52,708 nt of DNA from an uncultured Clostridia bacterium. Lineage in GTDB: Bacteria; Bacillota; Clostridia; Christensenellales; CAG-314. Positions 36,845 through 47,270 of the stretch are shown here, one piece after another (the stretch's first letter is position 1; each line of letters starts with the position of its first letter). Location: NCBI GenBank assembly GCA_947630425.1, contig CANRHN010000007.1:1-52708 (forward strand), read 5' to 3'. Made by a program: the position numbers and the translations under genes. Below the pieces are notes generated by a model, which saw only the letters and a program-made list of their open reading frames with translations, did no database searches and was not told where the DNA came from.

Positions 36845-37029
36845 TATTTTTTGGCTATTTCCGTTATGCCTTCGTCAAATTCGTCCGCGGCGTAGCTTAT
36901 GGGTTTGACGTTTTGCCCGAGGTCGGGGTTGTTGTTCAGCTCCTTGGCACGCTTTGCCACAACGCAGCAAAGGGTGTACTTGTCGCCTGCTTTTTCCGTC
37001 AATTCGTCAATGGGAGGTCTTGTGATCAT
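36844..37029 (-). CDS. rpoZ: RNA polymerase omega subunit
   Basis: 'MITRPPIDELTEKAGDKYTLCCVVAKRAKEL'; between gmk and coaBC. Confidence 0.93.
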   Translation of the reverse strand: MITRPPIDELTEKAGDKYTLCCVVAKRAKELNNNPDLGQNVKPISYAADEFDEGITEIAKK

Positions 37030-37601
37030 TGTTTTTTTCTCCTTTCCTTCAAAATTTCTATGATTTCCGTCACTGCTCTGTCAACGTCGTCGTTCATTAT
37101 GCAGTAGTCGTACTTGTAGCGTTGCGCAAGCTCCAGCTTGTTGCGAGCCATACGTATTTGTATTTTGTCCTCGCTTTCCGAGCCGCGTTTTTTAAGCCTT
37201 TCGTAAAGAGCCTGTTCGCTGGGAGCTTCGATAAAGAACAAAATGCTGTCGGGGTAGTTTTGCTTGACCTGCAATGCGCCCTTGACGTCGATTTCCAAAA
37301 TGACGTCCTTGCCGAAGTTCAGCATGTCTACGACAAATTTTTTGGGAGTGCCGTAGTAGTTTTCAAAATGCTGATCGTATTCCAACAGCTCGTTTTTGCG
37401 TACCATGTCGAGGAAGGTATCTTCCGAAACAAAAAAGTAGCTTCTGTCGCGGCGTTCGTTTGGACGGGGTGCGCGGGTCGTTACCGAACAGGACAGTACC
37501 AAATCGGGCATGAGCCTCATCAGCTCGGCGCATATAGTCCCCTTGCCTGCGCCGCTCGGACCGGAAATAATGATTAGTTTACCTTGCTTTTTTTCTTCCA
37601 T
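37026..37601 (-). CDS. gmk: Guanylate kinase
   Basis: 'LIIISGPSGAGKGTICAEL', 'SVTTRAPRPNE', 'DVILEIDVKGALQVK'. Confidence 0.96.
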   Translation of the reverse strand: MEEKKQGKLIIISGPSGAGKGTICAELMRLMPDLVLSCSVTTRAPRPNERRDRSYFFVSEDTFLDMVRKNELLEYDQHFENYYGTPKKFVVDMLNFGKDVILEIDVKGALQVKQNYPDSILFFIEAPSEQALYERLKKRGSESEDKIQIRMARNKLELAQRYKYDYCIMNDDVDRAVTEIIEILKERRKKQ

Positions 37602-37624
37602 AAAATGTTTTTCTCCACGGAGTT

Positions 37625-38503
37625 TTACTCCAAATTTTGTACTTGTTCACGAATTTTTTCAATTTCGTTTTTCATTTCCAACGCAACGTTCGTCAGCTCC
37701 AAGCAGGAGGACTTGCTGCAAATGGTGTTGGTCTCGCGGTTAAATTCCTGCACCAAAAAGTCCAACCTACGCCCAACGGGTTCGTCGGAGGAAAGAATGG
37801 CGCGGGAATGTGCAATGTGCGTTTCCAATCGGGTGATTTCCTCGTCGATACAGGATTTGTCCGCAAAAAAGCACACTTCGTTTGCCAGCTTGGACTCGTC
37901 GAGCTGCACATCCTGCAACGCTTCCGCAAGGCGAGCGCGCAGCTTGTCGCGGTACTGCTCGGCAACAAGCGGAGCGTAGCTCTTTACCTGACAAAGAAGC
38001 TGTTCCATACGCTCGATTTTGCCAAGCAGATCCTTTCTTAGCGCTTCGCCCTCCGTTTCCCTCATGGCGTTGAGGTCCTTTACGGCAAGCTCCACCGCTT
38101 CGGCGACCATCTCTCGCAACACGTCCGCGTTTTCCTGCTGTTGCTCCAAGCTTACCACCTCGTTTGCGTGCATGAGCGCGTTGATGTTGAAATCGTGATG
38201 CAGCTCGGGGAAGGTCACGCTGAGCAGATGAGCCGCCTCGACGTAGCTGCGAGCAAGCGCAACGTCCACCGTCACGCGCTTGTCCGACTCTCCCGTAAGG
38301 GCATAGTTCAAAAAGACATCTACGTGCCCACGAGACAAGCCCTTGGCAATGCCGTTGCGTATCACGTCTTCGCACGCAATGAAAGCTCTGGGTATCTTGG
38401 TGGAAATGTCTAAAAAACGGTGATTGACGGTTTTCAGTTCTATCGTCAGTTCGCGGTTTTCACGAGTTACCGTCCCTTTGCCGTAGCCGGTCATACTTTT
38501 CAT
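37625..38503 (-). CDS. YicC/YloC family endoribonuclease
   Basis: 'MKSMTGYGKGTVTRENRELTIELKTVNHRFLDISTKIPRAF'; C-terminal 'RLDFLVQEFNRETNTICSKS'. Confidence 0.95.
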   Translation of the reverse strand: MKSMTGYGKGTVTRENRELTIELKTVNHRFLDISTKIPRAFIACEDVIRNGIAKGLSRGHVDVFLNYALTGESDKRVTVDVALARSYVEAAHLLSVTFPELHHDFNINALMHANEVVSLEQQQENADVLREMVAEAVELAVKDLNAMRETEGEALRKDLLGKIERMEQLLCQVKSYAPLVAEQYRDKLRARLAEALQDVQLDESKLANEVCFFADKSCIDEEITRLETHIAHSRAILSSDEPVGRRLDFLVQEFNRETNTICSKSSCLELTNVALEMKNEIEKIREQVQNLE

Positions 38504-38533
38504 AGCCTTACCTCTCCCGTTGTTCAATAGTAT

Positions 38534-38562
38534 ATTGTAGCACAACAAGCGCAAATTTTCAA
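38534..38562 (-). promoter_or_regulatory. SigA-type promoter for the yicC-gmk-rpoZ-coaBC-priA cluster
   Basis: Minus strand TTGAAA-17 nt-TACAAT. Confidence 0.75.
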
Positions 38563-38619
38563 TCAATCTTGCGCGAATTTTAGAAATAATATATTTATTA
38601 TTAACAACACGCCGAAAAC

Positions 38620-38664
38620 AAAAATTTCTCACCGCCTGTTTTTCAACGCAGTGAGAAAATTTTT
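38620..38664 (-). terminator. Hairpin downstream of ligA, probable terminator
   Basis: AAAAATTTCTCAC ... GTGAGAAAATTTTT inverted repeat between ligA and yicC. Confidence 0.55.
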
Positions 38665-38734
38665 CGATTATATAAATCTGCTTTTTGACGTTTATTTTAC
38701 GTAAAAATGCGACATGGGGTAGGAAAAAACGCCG

Positions 38735-40681
38735 TCAAGCCTTCAACAATTCCACAAATCGATTTTCGTCGATGACTTCGATTCCCAATGCGCGCGCCTT
38801 GTCGAGCTTGCTGCCCGCTTCCGCGCCCGCCACCACAAGATTTACCGATTTGCTGACGGAAGAAGCGATTTCTCCGCCGCGCTCTTCTATGAGCTTGGCT
38901 GCCTGAGAACGCGTGTAACCCTCCAAACTGCCTGTCAGCACCACCTTTTTGCCCGTAAAAGCTCCCTCGACTTGCCGCAGGCTGTAGGTTGGATCTATGC
39001 CTATTTGTTTGAGACGGTCGATTATGTCGAGGTTTTGAGGCTCTGCAAAAAACTGCACAATGCCTTCGGCTACAACGTCGCCCACGCCGTCTATTGCCAC
39101 GAGGTCGTTTACAGTCGCTTTTGAAAGATTGTAAACGCTGCAGAATTTTGCCGCCAGATCCCTCGCTGTGACCGTACCTACGTTGTCAAGTCCCAAGGCG
39201 AAAATAAACTGCGCCAGCTGTACTTTTTTGCTTGCTTCTAAAGCCAACAACACATTTTGAGCCTTTTTGGACTCCTTGTTGCCCGCAACGAAAAGAGGAG
39301 AAAGCTCCGCTTCCGTCAAATTGTACAAATCGGCAACGGATTTTACGCCCAATTTGTCTACCAACAGCTGCACCGTTTTGTCGCTCAGTCCGTCTATGTC
39401 GCAGGCGTTTTTGGAGCAGTAGTGAGAAATACGCGCCACTATCTGCGGACGGCAATGCTCCGCGTTGACGCAGTACAAATTTGCCCCCACTTCCTGCAAG
39501 GGCGAACCGCATGCGGGACAAAACCGCGGCTTTTCGATTTCCTCGCCGCCTTCTTCCGCCGCGCACAACACTTCCGGAATGACGTCGTTGCTACGGCGCA
39601 AAAAAACCAACGCGCGCTTTTTGAGACGCTTGCGCGTGATGTCGCCGAAGTTGTTCAATGTAGCGCGCCGTATCGTTGCTCCGCACAGCTCCACCGCCTT
39701 CAGCTTGCCGATGGGAGTAAGCTTGCCCGTGCGTCCTACCTGCCACTCCACGTCCAAAAGCTCCGTTGTTACCTGCTCGGCGTCGAACTTGTAGGCAACC
39801 GCCCACTTGGGAAATTTGTCTGTGTAGCCCAGCTTTTCGCGAAGCGCAAAGTCGTTTACCTTGATTACAACTCCGTCTATCAAAAAGTCGTAAGAGGCGC
39901 GTTGCCGACCTATTCGTTCGATAATTTCCTTTATTTGCTCGTAGCTGCTCGCTTTTTCAAACACGTAGTTGGTAAGCATTCCGCAACCGCGCAAAAACTC
40001 CACCAATTCCGTTTGCGAGGCGACCTTAAGACCTTCCTCGTAGCCGTTGCTGTAAAAAACAACGTCCAAATTGCGTTCGGCGGTGATTTTGGGATCGAGG
40101 TTGCGTATTGCTCCTGCCGCCGCGTTGCGTGCGTTTTTCAGCGCGTCCCCTTGGTGAGCGCGGTTGTACCTGTCTAACACGGAAAGGCGCATTATGCCCT
40201 CTCCCTGCAATTCGCACACCCCTTTGAAGGGGATTGTAAGCGGCACGGAACGAATTGTTTTGACCTGTTCCGTCACGTCCTCTCCCGTAACGCCGTTGCC
40301 GCGCGTGGACGCCCCGACAAACTTCCCGTCGCGGAAGGTGACGTTGATTGTCAAACCGTCGTACTTAAGCTCTACGGTAAACTCCGTTTTGCCGAGAACC
40401 TTTTCCACCTTTTCCACCCATTCCCGAAGCTCGCCGAAGCTTTGTACCTTGTCGAGACTGTACAACCTTTTGAGATGACGGTGCTGAACAAAATTTTTGA
40501 GCGGTTCTCCGCCGACGCGCCGAGTGGGACTGTCTGGAAGAACAACTCCCGTTTGCTTTTCCAACAGCGCAAGTTGATCGTAAAGCGCGTCATATTGCAC
40601 GTCGGGAACGCTTGGATTGTCAAGCACATAGTACTCATACGCCCACTTGTTGAGTTGAGCGACCATTTCCTGCATTGTCAT
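38735..40681 (-). CDS. ligA: NAD-dependent DNA ligase
   Basis: 'ELKYDGLTINVTF', 'STRGNGVTGEDVT', zinc cysteines, C-terminal BRCT 'GKKVVLTGSLEGYTRSQAAKLIEERGGEI'. Confidence 0.97.
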   Translation of the reverse strand: MTMQEMVAQLNKWAYEYYVLDNPSVPDVQYDALYDQLALLEKQTGVVLPDSPTRRVGGEPLKNFVQHRHLKRLYSLDKVQSFGELREWVEKVEKVLGKTEFTVELKYDGLTINVTFRDGKFVGASTRGNGVTGEDVTEQVKTIRSVPLTIPFKGVCELQGEGIMRLSVLDRYNRAHQGDALKNARNAAAGAIRNLDPKITAERNLDVVFYSNGYEEGLKVASQTELVEFLRGCGMLTNYVFEKASSYEQIKEIIERIGRQRASYDFLIDGVVIKVNDFALREKLGYTDKFPKWAVAYKFDAEQVTTELLDVEWQVGRTGKLTPIGKLKAVELCGATIRRATLNNFGDITRKRLKKRALVFLRRSNDVIPEVLCAAEEGGEEIEKPRFCPACGSPLQEVGANLYCVNAEHCRPQIVARISHYCSKNACDIDGLSDKTVQLLVDKLGVKSVADLYNLTEAELSPLFVAGNKESKKAQNVLLALEASKKVQLAQFIFALGLDNVGTVTARDLAAKFCSVYNLSKATVNDLVAIDGVGDVVAEGIVQFFAEPQNLDIIDRLKQIGIDPTYSLRQVEGAFTGKKVVLTGSLEGYTRSQAAKLIEERGGEIASSVSKSVNLVVAGAEAGSKLDKARALGIEVIDENRFVELLKA

Positions 40682-40695
40682 AGTTTTTTTCTCCG

Positions 40696-42933
40696 TTATT
40701 TGAGTACTTTGAGGGGCGCGAATTTGACGTTGAGAGATTTTTTGCCCACGCTGTCGAACATCACGTCGGCGACGTCGTACTGCATACGCAAAATTATACC
40801 CTTGCCGAACGTTGCATGCTCCACTATCTGCCCCGCGTGGAAAACAGAGGCTTCCTTGTCCGATTTGCCGGGGTTGGGCGCGGCGCGCCGAGGCTCTCTG
40901 CTGTTGATTTTGTCCAAAAGTCCGTCGTCGAATAAGTCCCTTTCGGAAAGAGGCTTGCGGGTTGGTGCATAAAGCTTTTGCACCTCGTTGAAAAATCGGC
41001 TGGAAATGCCGTTTTTGCGTTGTCCCCACATAAAGCGGGATTGAGCGCGCGTAAAATACAACCTTTCTTCGGCGCGGGTGGCTGCAACGTAAGCAAGCCG
41101 ACGCTCTTCCTGCAGCCCTTCCGACTCGTACGTGGAACGCGACGTGGGGAAAAGACCTTCCTCTAACCCCACTACGAACACGTTTTTGAATTCCAGACCC
41201 TTTACGGCGTGTATCGTTGCCAAAGTGACGTAGTCGGAGTCGTTTGCCTCGTCAATATCTTGCAACAAACTTACCGTTTGCAGGTAGTCGGCGAGCGTGG
41301 CGTTGGGGCTTACCTGACGAAACTCCGCCACGGACTGCTCGAATTCGTCTATGTTGAGCGCGCGTTCTTCCTCTCCCTGCTCCGTCAAAGCCTTGCGAAA
41401 CTCCAATTCGTCCAACATTTTGTGTACAAAATCCGTAACGTTTTGCGTTTGCGCCTGCTCCGTCAGCTCCGTCAGCAGCTTGTAAAAATCCGTCAATTTG
41501 GCGCGTAGCGTGGAGTTGAAACACTCAAGATTGCGTTCGTCGGAAATAACGTCGGACATGGGCAAGCCGTACTCTGCCGACAACCCCCTTAGCTTGGCAA
41601 CGGACGCGTCTCCAATGCCCCGTTTGCGCGGAACGTTGAGAGCGCGCACAAACGCTTCCGAATCGAAGGGGTTGTTTACCAACCGCAAGTAGGAAAGAAC
41701 GTCTCGTATTTCTCTGCGCTCGAAAAATTTGAACCCGCCGAAAACCTTGTACGGTATGCGGTTTTGCTGCAACTGCAGCTCGAAGCTGCGCGAAAGCGCG
41801 TTGACGCGCATCAAAACGGCAAAATCTCTCCAACGGCAGTTCGGGTCGAGGTAACGCAAATTTTTGATTTGCTCGACAACGTAGTACGCCTCGTCTAGCT
41901 CGTTGTACGCGGTGTACGTCTGCACCTTCATTCCGTCGGGATTTTCCGTCCAAAGCACCTTGTCGAAACGATTGTCGTTTTTTACAATCAGCTCGTTTGC
42001 CGCTTGCAAAATTCGCTTGGTGGAACGGTAGTTTTGCTCCAGCTTGTACACATTGCAATCGGGAAAATCGCGCTGAAATTTTTGCAAATTGTAGGCGTCT
42101 GCGCCGCGCCAACCGTAAATGGATTGGTCGTCGTCTCCCACCACGAAAATGTTGCGGTGCTTTTCGCCCATCAGCTTGAAAATGTTGTACTGAACCTTGT
42201 TGGTGTCCTGAAATTCGTCTATCAGAATGTAGCGGAAGCGATCGCTGTACTTTTGCAAAATTTCCGGAAAGCCCGCAAAAAGCTTGTGAACGTAGTACAA
42301 CAGATCGTCAAAGTCCATTGCGTTGCTTTGCACCATTTTTGCGGAATATTCTTTGATGACCTTTAACAATTCGTCGTCAACGCTGCAGTCCGTCAGAGCG
42401 GACAGCTTGTCCAGCTTGTCCCTGAAGTACTCGTCGCTCTGCGCCAACTGTTCGATGTCGCCTTCCAACAAGTCGGGCGCGTTGTTTTTTATGTCCGAAA
42501 TGGCGTCCGCAAAGCCGTCCACCGTCTGCGCGCCGCCGTCATCGAAAACCGATTTGACAATTTGCTTTAAGACGCTCTTTTTGTCGCTTTCGTCGTAAAT
42601 GGTAAAATTGCTGCCGAATTGCAACGATTTGTATTCGTTTCGCAGCACCGTTGCGCAAAAAGAGTGTATCGTGGACACGTGCATGTACTCCGCGTCGCAG
42701 TCAAATTCCAGCAAACGGCGTTTCATCTCGTTTGCCGCCTTGTTGGTAAAGGTTATGGCAAGAATTTCCGAGGGGCGCACGCCGCACTCCTGAACAAGGT
42801 AAAGTATTCTGTTGGTAAGAACGCGCGTTTTGCCGCTGCCTGCGCCCGCCAACACCAAGGTCGGTCCGAGGGGAGCGGTTACGGCTTTAAGCTGCGCGTC
42901 GTTGAGTTTTTGCAAATTCACGTTGTTCTCCAA
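40696..42933 (-). CDS. pcrA: UvrD/PcrA-family ATP-dependent DNA helicase
   Basis: 'LVLAGAGSGKTRVLTNRI', 'ILIDEFQDTNKVQYNIF', 'VGDDDQSIYGWRGA', 'VTLATIHAVKGLEFKNVFVVG'. Confidence 0.96.
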   Translation of the reverse strand: MENNVNLQKLNDAQLKAVTAPLGPTLVLAGAGSGKTRVLTNRILYLVQECGVRPSEILAITFTNKAANEMKRRLLEFDCDAEYMHVSTIHSFCATVLRNEYKSLQFGSNFTIYDESDKKSVLKQIVKSVFDDGGAQTVDGFADAISDIKNNAPDLLEGDIEQLAQSDEYFRDKLDKLSALTDCSVDDELLKVIKEYSAKMVQSNAMDFDDLLYYVHKLFAGFPEILQKYSDRFRYILIDEFQDTNKVQYNIFKLMGEKHRNIFVVGDDDQSIYGWRGADAYNLQKFQRDFPDCNVYKLEQNYRSTKRILQAANELIVKNDNRFDKVLWTENPDGMKVQTYTAYNELDEAYYVVEQIKNLRYLDPNCRWRDFAVLMRVNALSRSFELQLQQNRIPYKVFGGFKFFERREIRDVLSYLRLVNNPFDSEAFVRALNVPRKRGIGDASVAKLRGLSAEYGLPMSDVISDERNLECFNSTLRAKLTDFYKLLTELTEQAQTQNVTDFVHKMLDELEFRKALTEQGEEERALNIDEFEQSVAEFRQVSPNATLADYLQTVSLLQDIDEANDSDYVTLATIHAVKGLEFKNVFVVGLEEGLFPTSRSTYESEGLQEERRLAYVAATRAEERLYFTRAQSRFMWGQRKNGISSRFFNEVQKLYAPTRKPLSERDLFDDGLLDKINSREPRRAAPNPGKSDKEASVFHAGQIVEHATFGKGIILRMQYDVADVMFDSVGKKSLNVKFAPLKVLK

Positions 42934-43566
42934 TCAGTTTTTGCGTTTGCGCTTGGTAAGAGGGCTGTCGCTCATTGCGTCCTTGCCCTTGCCGAAACGC
43001 GCAATGTACTTTTTTTGCGCGGCAAAGCCAAATCTGCCGAGATGCTTGCCCGTTGCATGGTACTCTCCGTGTTGATAGCTGACAAGGTTCATTTTGGAGT
43101 AGTCGATTGCGCCCCTTTCGTCCAAAAGCTCCTCGTCCACGTCCACTGCCAACACATCGGCAAGAAACATATCGTGCGAACCGAGGTGCAGCACGTCGAA
43201 CACCTTACATTCGAGGTTGACGGGACTTTCGTCTACAAGCGGAGCGGAAACGGCGTTTGCCTTGCCCTTGGTAAAACGCATTTCGTCAAATTTGTCTACG
43301 TCCCTGCCGCTCCTTACGCCGCACCAATCGCATGCGGCAAGCAGCTTGTCCGTGGTAAAATTGATGACAAATTCTCCCTTTTCTTTTAGCAAAGAATGGC
43401 TGTACCTGTCCTGTCTGACCGAAATGTAAACGCGCGGCGGCACAGAGCAAACAATGCCCGTCCAAGCTACGGTGATGATGTTGGATTTTTCCATGTCGCC
43501 CACCGACACCATCACGACGGGCAACGGCGCAAGTAAATTTGCGCCCTTCAATTGAATTTTTGACAT
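42934..43566 (-). CDS. Flavin reductase family protein
   Basis: 'PLPVVMVSVGDMEKSNIITVAWTGIVCSVPPRVYISVRQDRYSHSLL'. Confidence 0.9.
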   Translation of the reverse strand: MSKIQLKGANLLAPLPVVMVSVGDMEKSNIITVAWTGIVCSVPPRVYISVRQDRYSHSLLKEKGEFVINFTTDKLLAACDWCGVRSGRDVDKFDEMRFTKGKANAVSAPLVDESPVNLECKVFDVLHLGSHDMFLADVLAVDVDEELLDERGAIDYSKMNLVSYQHGEYHATGKHLGRFGFAAQKKYIARFGKGKDAMSDSPLTKRKRKN

Positions 43567-43684
43567 AACTTTGAGTTGTTTGAAGCGGCTCGCTTGTTGA
43601 GAGTAAGTTTTTCTGCGCGCGCCTTTGTTTGCCTCGCTTAAAAAACAATTTCATCGCGCAAAAACAAATAATTTGCTTTGCTTG

Positions 43685-44308
43685 TCACTCTCCCTCAAAA
43701 TGAGCAAGAACTTGTTCTTTTACCGTAAAAATGCCCTTTCCAAGGGTATTTTGAGATACTATGTCTGCAATAGTAGTTGATAAAACCGTCGGAAACAGAT
43801 ATAGTAACCTCACTTTGTTTTCAAAAGCAACGGATTCTTCCGTGGCTTTGCCCTGTAAGGCTTTACGCAAGGGCTTGAGCATAGAGTACTCCACGACCAC
43901 TTCGGCACGGGTGCAATCCGTCATTTTGAGACGCGTTGCAGCACGCAGACAATCCGCCGCGCTGCCGCTGTACGCCCTAACCAATCCGCCTGCGCCCAGC
44001 TTTACTCCGCCGAAGTAACGCGTCACCACAACGCAAATAAAGTCCAAGCCGCTTTGCCTGATACACTCGTAAATGGGCAAGCCTGCCGTTCCCTGCGGTT
44101 CGCCGTCGTCGCTGAACTTGGCTTTGTCCCCAACAATGTAGGCGTAGCAATTGTGGGTGGCGTCGTAAAACTTTTTGCGTTTGGACTCCACAAATTCCAC
44201 AGCCTGCTCCACGCTGTCAACGTGTATTGCCGAAGCGACAAAACGGGATTTTTCTATCACCGTCTCCGCAGTGACTTCGTTTTTGTCTATTGTGACGTAC
44301 TCTTTCAT
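43685..44308 (-). CDS. YigZ/IMPACT family protein
   Basis: 'KSRFVASAIHVDSVEQAVEFV', 'DGEPQGTAGLPIYECIRQSGLDFICVVVTRYFGGVKLGAGGLVRAYSGSA'. Confidence 0.92.
   Translation of the reverse strand: MKEYVTIDKNEVTAETVIEKSRFVASAIHVDSVEQAVEFVESKRKKFYDATHNCYAYIVGDKAKFSDDGEPQGTAGLPIYECIRQSGLDFICVVVTRYFGGVKLGAGGLVRAYSGSAADCLRAATRLKMTDCTRAEVVVEYSMLKPLRKALQGKATEESVAFENKVRLLYLFPTVLSTTIADIVSQNTLGKGIFTVKEQVLAHFEGE
43759..43777. repeat. Core of the dispersed repeat, copy 4, inside the yigZ-family CDS
   Basis: ctatgtctgcaatagtagt; 18 of 19 bases match the 18617 copy; the rest of the 58-bp unit is not convincingly conserved. Confidence 0.45.
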
Positions 44309-45507
44309 CACTTCAGCACAACGCGCAGGTGTACTTTTTTGCCTTTGTGCAGCACAAATTCGCCCTTTTTTAGCGTCTCTTGAGAAAGCGTCCAAGCGGG
44401 AGAGGTAACACGTTCGTCGTTGACGGAAACGCCTCCGCCCTCAACCAGACGGCGCGCTTCGCCGTTGGACTTGCATTGTCCGCACTTTACCAAAATGTCT
44501 ATGATGTTGCCGGGGTCGTTCACTTCCACCGTGGGCATGTTTTCCACGTCCGTACTGAAGGAAGCCCGAACCTGTTTGAGTACCTCGTCGGCAATTTCCT
44601 TGCCGTGTACGATAGCCGTAACCTCGTAGGCAAGACGTTCCTTGGCGGCGTTCATGCGCTCGTCGTTGTGTGCTGTCAGCTGTCGGATCTCCTCAAGCTC
44701 CACAAAGGTCAGAAGCTTGAGACAAGTCTCCACCCTGTCGTCCTCAACATTGCGCCAATATTGGAAAAAGTCGTAAGGACTTGTTTTTTGAGCGTCCAAC
44801 CAAACTGCGCCCTTTGCCGTTTTGCCCATTTTTTTGCCGTCGGATGTGGTCAAAAGCGTGTAGGTCAAAGCATACGCCTTTTTCCCTTCCTTGCGGCGAA
44901 TGAGGTCCGCGCCTGCCAGCATGTTGCTCCACTGATCGTCGCCGCCCGCCTGCAAAACGCAATTGTACTTGCGGTTAAGCACAAGGAAGTCGTAGCCCTG
45001 CATAAGCATATAGTTAAATTCGAGAAAGCTCAAACCGCGTTCCAGCCGTTGCTTGAAGCACTCCGCCGTCAGCATTTGATTTACGGAAAAACAAGTGCCT
45101 ATTTCGCGCAAAAAGTCAATGTAGTTCAAGTTCCACAGCCAATCGGCGTTGTTGACGAAAATTGCCTTGTCAACGTCTATAAAGCGAGACATCTGCTTTT
45201 TGAAGCACTCCACGTTGTGCATGATGGTTTCCTTGCTCATCATTGCGCGCATATCGGTGCGACCGGAAGGATCTCCCACCATTGCCGTACCGCCGCCAAT
45301 CAAAATTATGGGCGTGTGACCCGCGCGTTGCATGTGCGCCATTGCCATCAACGTCACAAAGTGTCCCGCCGTAAGGCTGTCCGCAGTTGGGTCGTAACCC
45401 GTGTAGAATGTGACGCTTTGATTGCCGAGAAGCTCGTACAGCTCGTCCTCAAACACCGTTTGCTTGATATACCCGCGCTCTCTAAGCACGTCAAGTACGT
45501 TTTTCAT
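44308..45507 (-). CDS. tyrS: Tyrosyl-tRNA synthetase
   Basis: '[18 protein letters not shown]', '[15 protein letters not shown]', '[12 protein letters not shown]', C-terminal S4 domain. Confidence 0.96.
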   Translation of the reverse strand: MKNVLDVLRERGYIKQTVFEDELYELLGNQSVTFYTGYDPTADSLTAGHFVTLMAMAHMQRAGHTPIILIGGGTAMVGDPSGRTDMRAMMSKETIMHNVECFKKQMSRFIDVDKAIFVNNADWLWNLNYIDFLREIGTCFSVNQMLTAECFKQRLERGLSFLEFNYMLMQGYDFLVLNRKYNCVLQAGGDDQWSNMLAGADLIRRKEGKKAYALTYTLLTTSDGKKMGKTAKGAVWLDAQKTSPYDFFQYWRNVEDDRVETCLKLLTFVELEEIRQLTAHNDERMNAAKERLAYEVTAIVHGKEIADEVLKQVRASFSTDVENMPTVEVNDPGNIIDILVKCGQCKSNGEARRLVEGGGVSVNDERVTSPAWTLSQETLKKGEFVLHKGKKVHLRVVLK

Positions 45508-45551
45508 ATTTTTCTCCTGTTTTGAATTTTTTTAAGGTTCGCCATGTCCCG

Positions 45552-47270
45552 CTACACTTCTATGCGCTCGAAGTACTTTGCCGATTTGCTCGTCATAACC
45601 TTGTACGCAACAGCGGCAAACGCCACGCCCAAAGCCAAGTCGAACAGCCACATCAAAAGAACAAAGTACCAACCGCCGTCGAATAGCGCGTACAAAAGGA
45701 TAAAGGGCACGGACACCAACGCCAACGCAACGCCGGACAAAAGCGAAATCAGCATGGCAATCCAACTGTTTTTGGCGTTTTTCAGTCCGCTGTTGAAGTT
45801 TTCCCAACCAATGCGCGGCTCTTTCAAATCCAACACCGTCGTGACGCACATTGCGCCGAACCCCACAAGCAGCATGACCGCCAACATTGCAAGACCGTAG
45901 TACCACTTTACTCCGAACAGCGCGACAATCAGCACGCAGGTGACAAGATTGCTCGCCGACATGACCGCAGTTGCCAAAAGCACCTTTGATAGCAAAATTT
46001 TGTCAAAGGGCACGGGCAGGCTTTTCAAAATGTACACGGCTCTGTTCTCCCGCGAAACGGGGTACAGTCCCAATACGTTTGTGCCTACGCCGATAAAGGA
46101 CATATATACCAATATCACCAACGGAGCAATTACCTGATAAAGGTCGGAAACGCGCATCAAATCCAAAAAGGAAGAATCGCCTTCGCTTGTCAAGCCCAGC
46201 ATAAAGTACATCAGCACCACGATCAAGGGCATCATAATTATGCCCGCAAAGGACTGAAATCCCGTTTGCGCGTCGCGTATGGTGCGCCGAAAGTCGTTTA
46301 GCATAAACTCCTTCACCGCTCCGTAATTGTGCAGCTTGTACTGCTCCTTGCCCGTTTTTTTGCGACGGGACGCGCCATCCTCCACCGAAAGGGTAAGCAT
46401 ACTGCGGTAAAAAGGCAACGACGCCGCAAGCACCAGCGCAAACAAAGCAAGATTTTCGCCGAGAGAAAGGGCAAAGCCCTTTGCCCAAGTGCCTATGTCT
46501 GTGGCAAGCATGCCCACAATCAACATGTAGTCGGGATGAAAATAGGGCATGACATTTTCCAACCTGTCTGCAAAGTCGCCCAGCACAGACGTGATAAAGC
46601 CCTCGGGGTCGTCCATAATGCTACCGTCCGAGCCTGTCAAAAAGCCGAAACCGTACATCAGATACATGTACAACGCCATTATGCCCGCGTAGATGAGAAT
46701 ACGCAAAACGGTCTTGACGGAGCTGTTTTTGCCGAAGGCGTTTACCAAAGCCGAAAGGGGCATTGCGACAAGCGTTCCCAAAAGCATGGGCAGCATGGGT
46801 ATCAGCAGCAACGCTATGGGCAGCATCAGGTAAAAACCCACTCCCGCATGCGCGCCCAACGCGAAAGGCAAAAGCACGACGAGCAACGTCACCGCAGTTG
46901 TGATAAGTTCGTTAAGATACGCCACCGTAAGCTTGGCAAGAAAAATGACGTGCGCTCTGACGGGCAAATACAGCAGCTTGTCTGCGTCTCGGACGATAAA
47001 CACGTTTGACATTATGGCATGTACGCCGAACATCAGCACCAACCCTTGGCACATCAACGTAAAAAATGTGCCAATGTAAACGTTGCCGTTGGAGATCTTG
47101 CCCATATAGTACATTGCCACAGCAACGGAAATCACCACGGGCGCAAAACACACCGCCAACACGATGTACAGTGCAATCGCACCCGCGCGCTTCTTTTTTG
47201 TGCCGTAAACGGCGCGCGCTTTGTACTGCTGAACAAACAGCAATTTGACTAAGGCAAGGTACTTTTTCAT
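45552..47270 (-). CDS. ABC transporter permease
   Basis: Multiple TM segments; overlaps start/stop with the ATP-binding protein gene. Confidence 0.85.
   Translation of the reverse strand: MKKYLALVKLLFVQQYKARAVYGTKKKRAGAIALYIVLAVCFAPVVISVAVAMYYMGKISNGNVYIGTFFTLMCQGLVLMFGVHAIMSNVFIVRDADKLLYLPVRAHVIFLAKLTVAYLNELITTAVTLLVVLLPFALGAHAGVGFYLMLPIALLLIPMLPMLLGTLVAMPLSALVNAFGKNSSVKTVLRILIYAGIMALYMYLMYGFGFLTGSDGSIMDDPEGFITSVLGDFADRLENVMPYFHPDYMLIVGMLATDIGTWAKGFALSLGENLALFALVLAASLPFYRSMLTLSVEDGASRRKKTGKEQYKLHNYGAVKEFMLNDFRRTIRDAQTGFQSFAGIIMMPLIVVLMYFMLGLTSEGDSSFLDLMRVSDLYQVIAPLVILVYMSFIGVGTNVLGLYPVSRENRAVYILKSLPVPFDKILLSKVLLATAVMSASNLVTCVLIVALFGVKWYYGLAMLAVMLLVGFGAMCVTTVLDLKEPRIGWENFNSGLKNAKNSWIAMLISLLSGVALALVSVPFILLYALFDGGWYFVLLMWLFDLALGVAFAAVAYKVMTSKSAKYFERIEV

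Noticed and set aside
45508-45551. T-box leader upstream of tyrS
   Set aside because: Only ~44 bp separate tyrS from the upstream ABC permease gene; no room for a T-box and no specifier/antiterminator motif.
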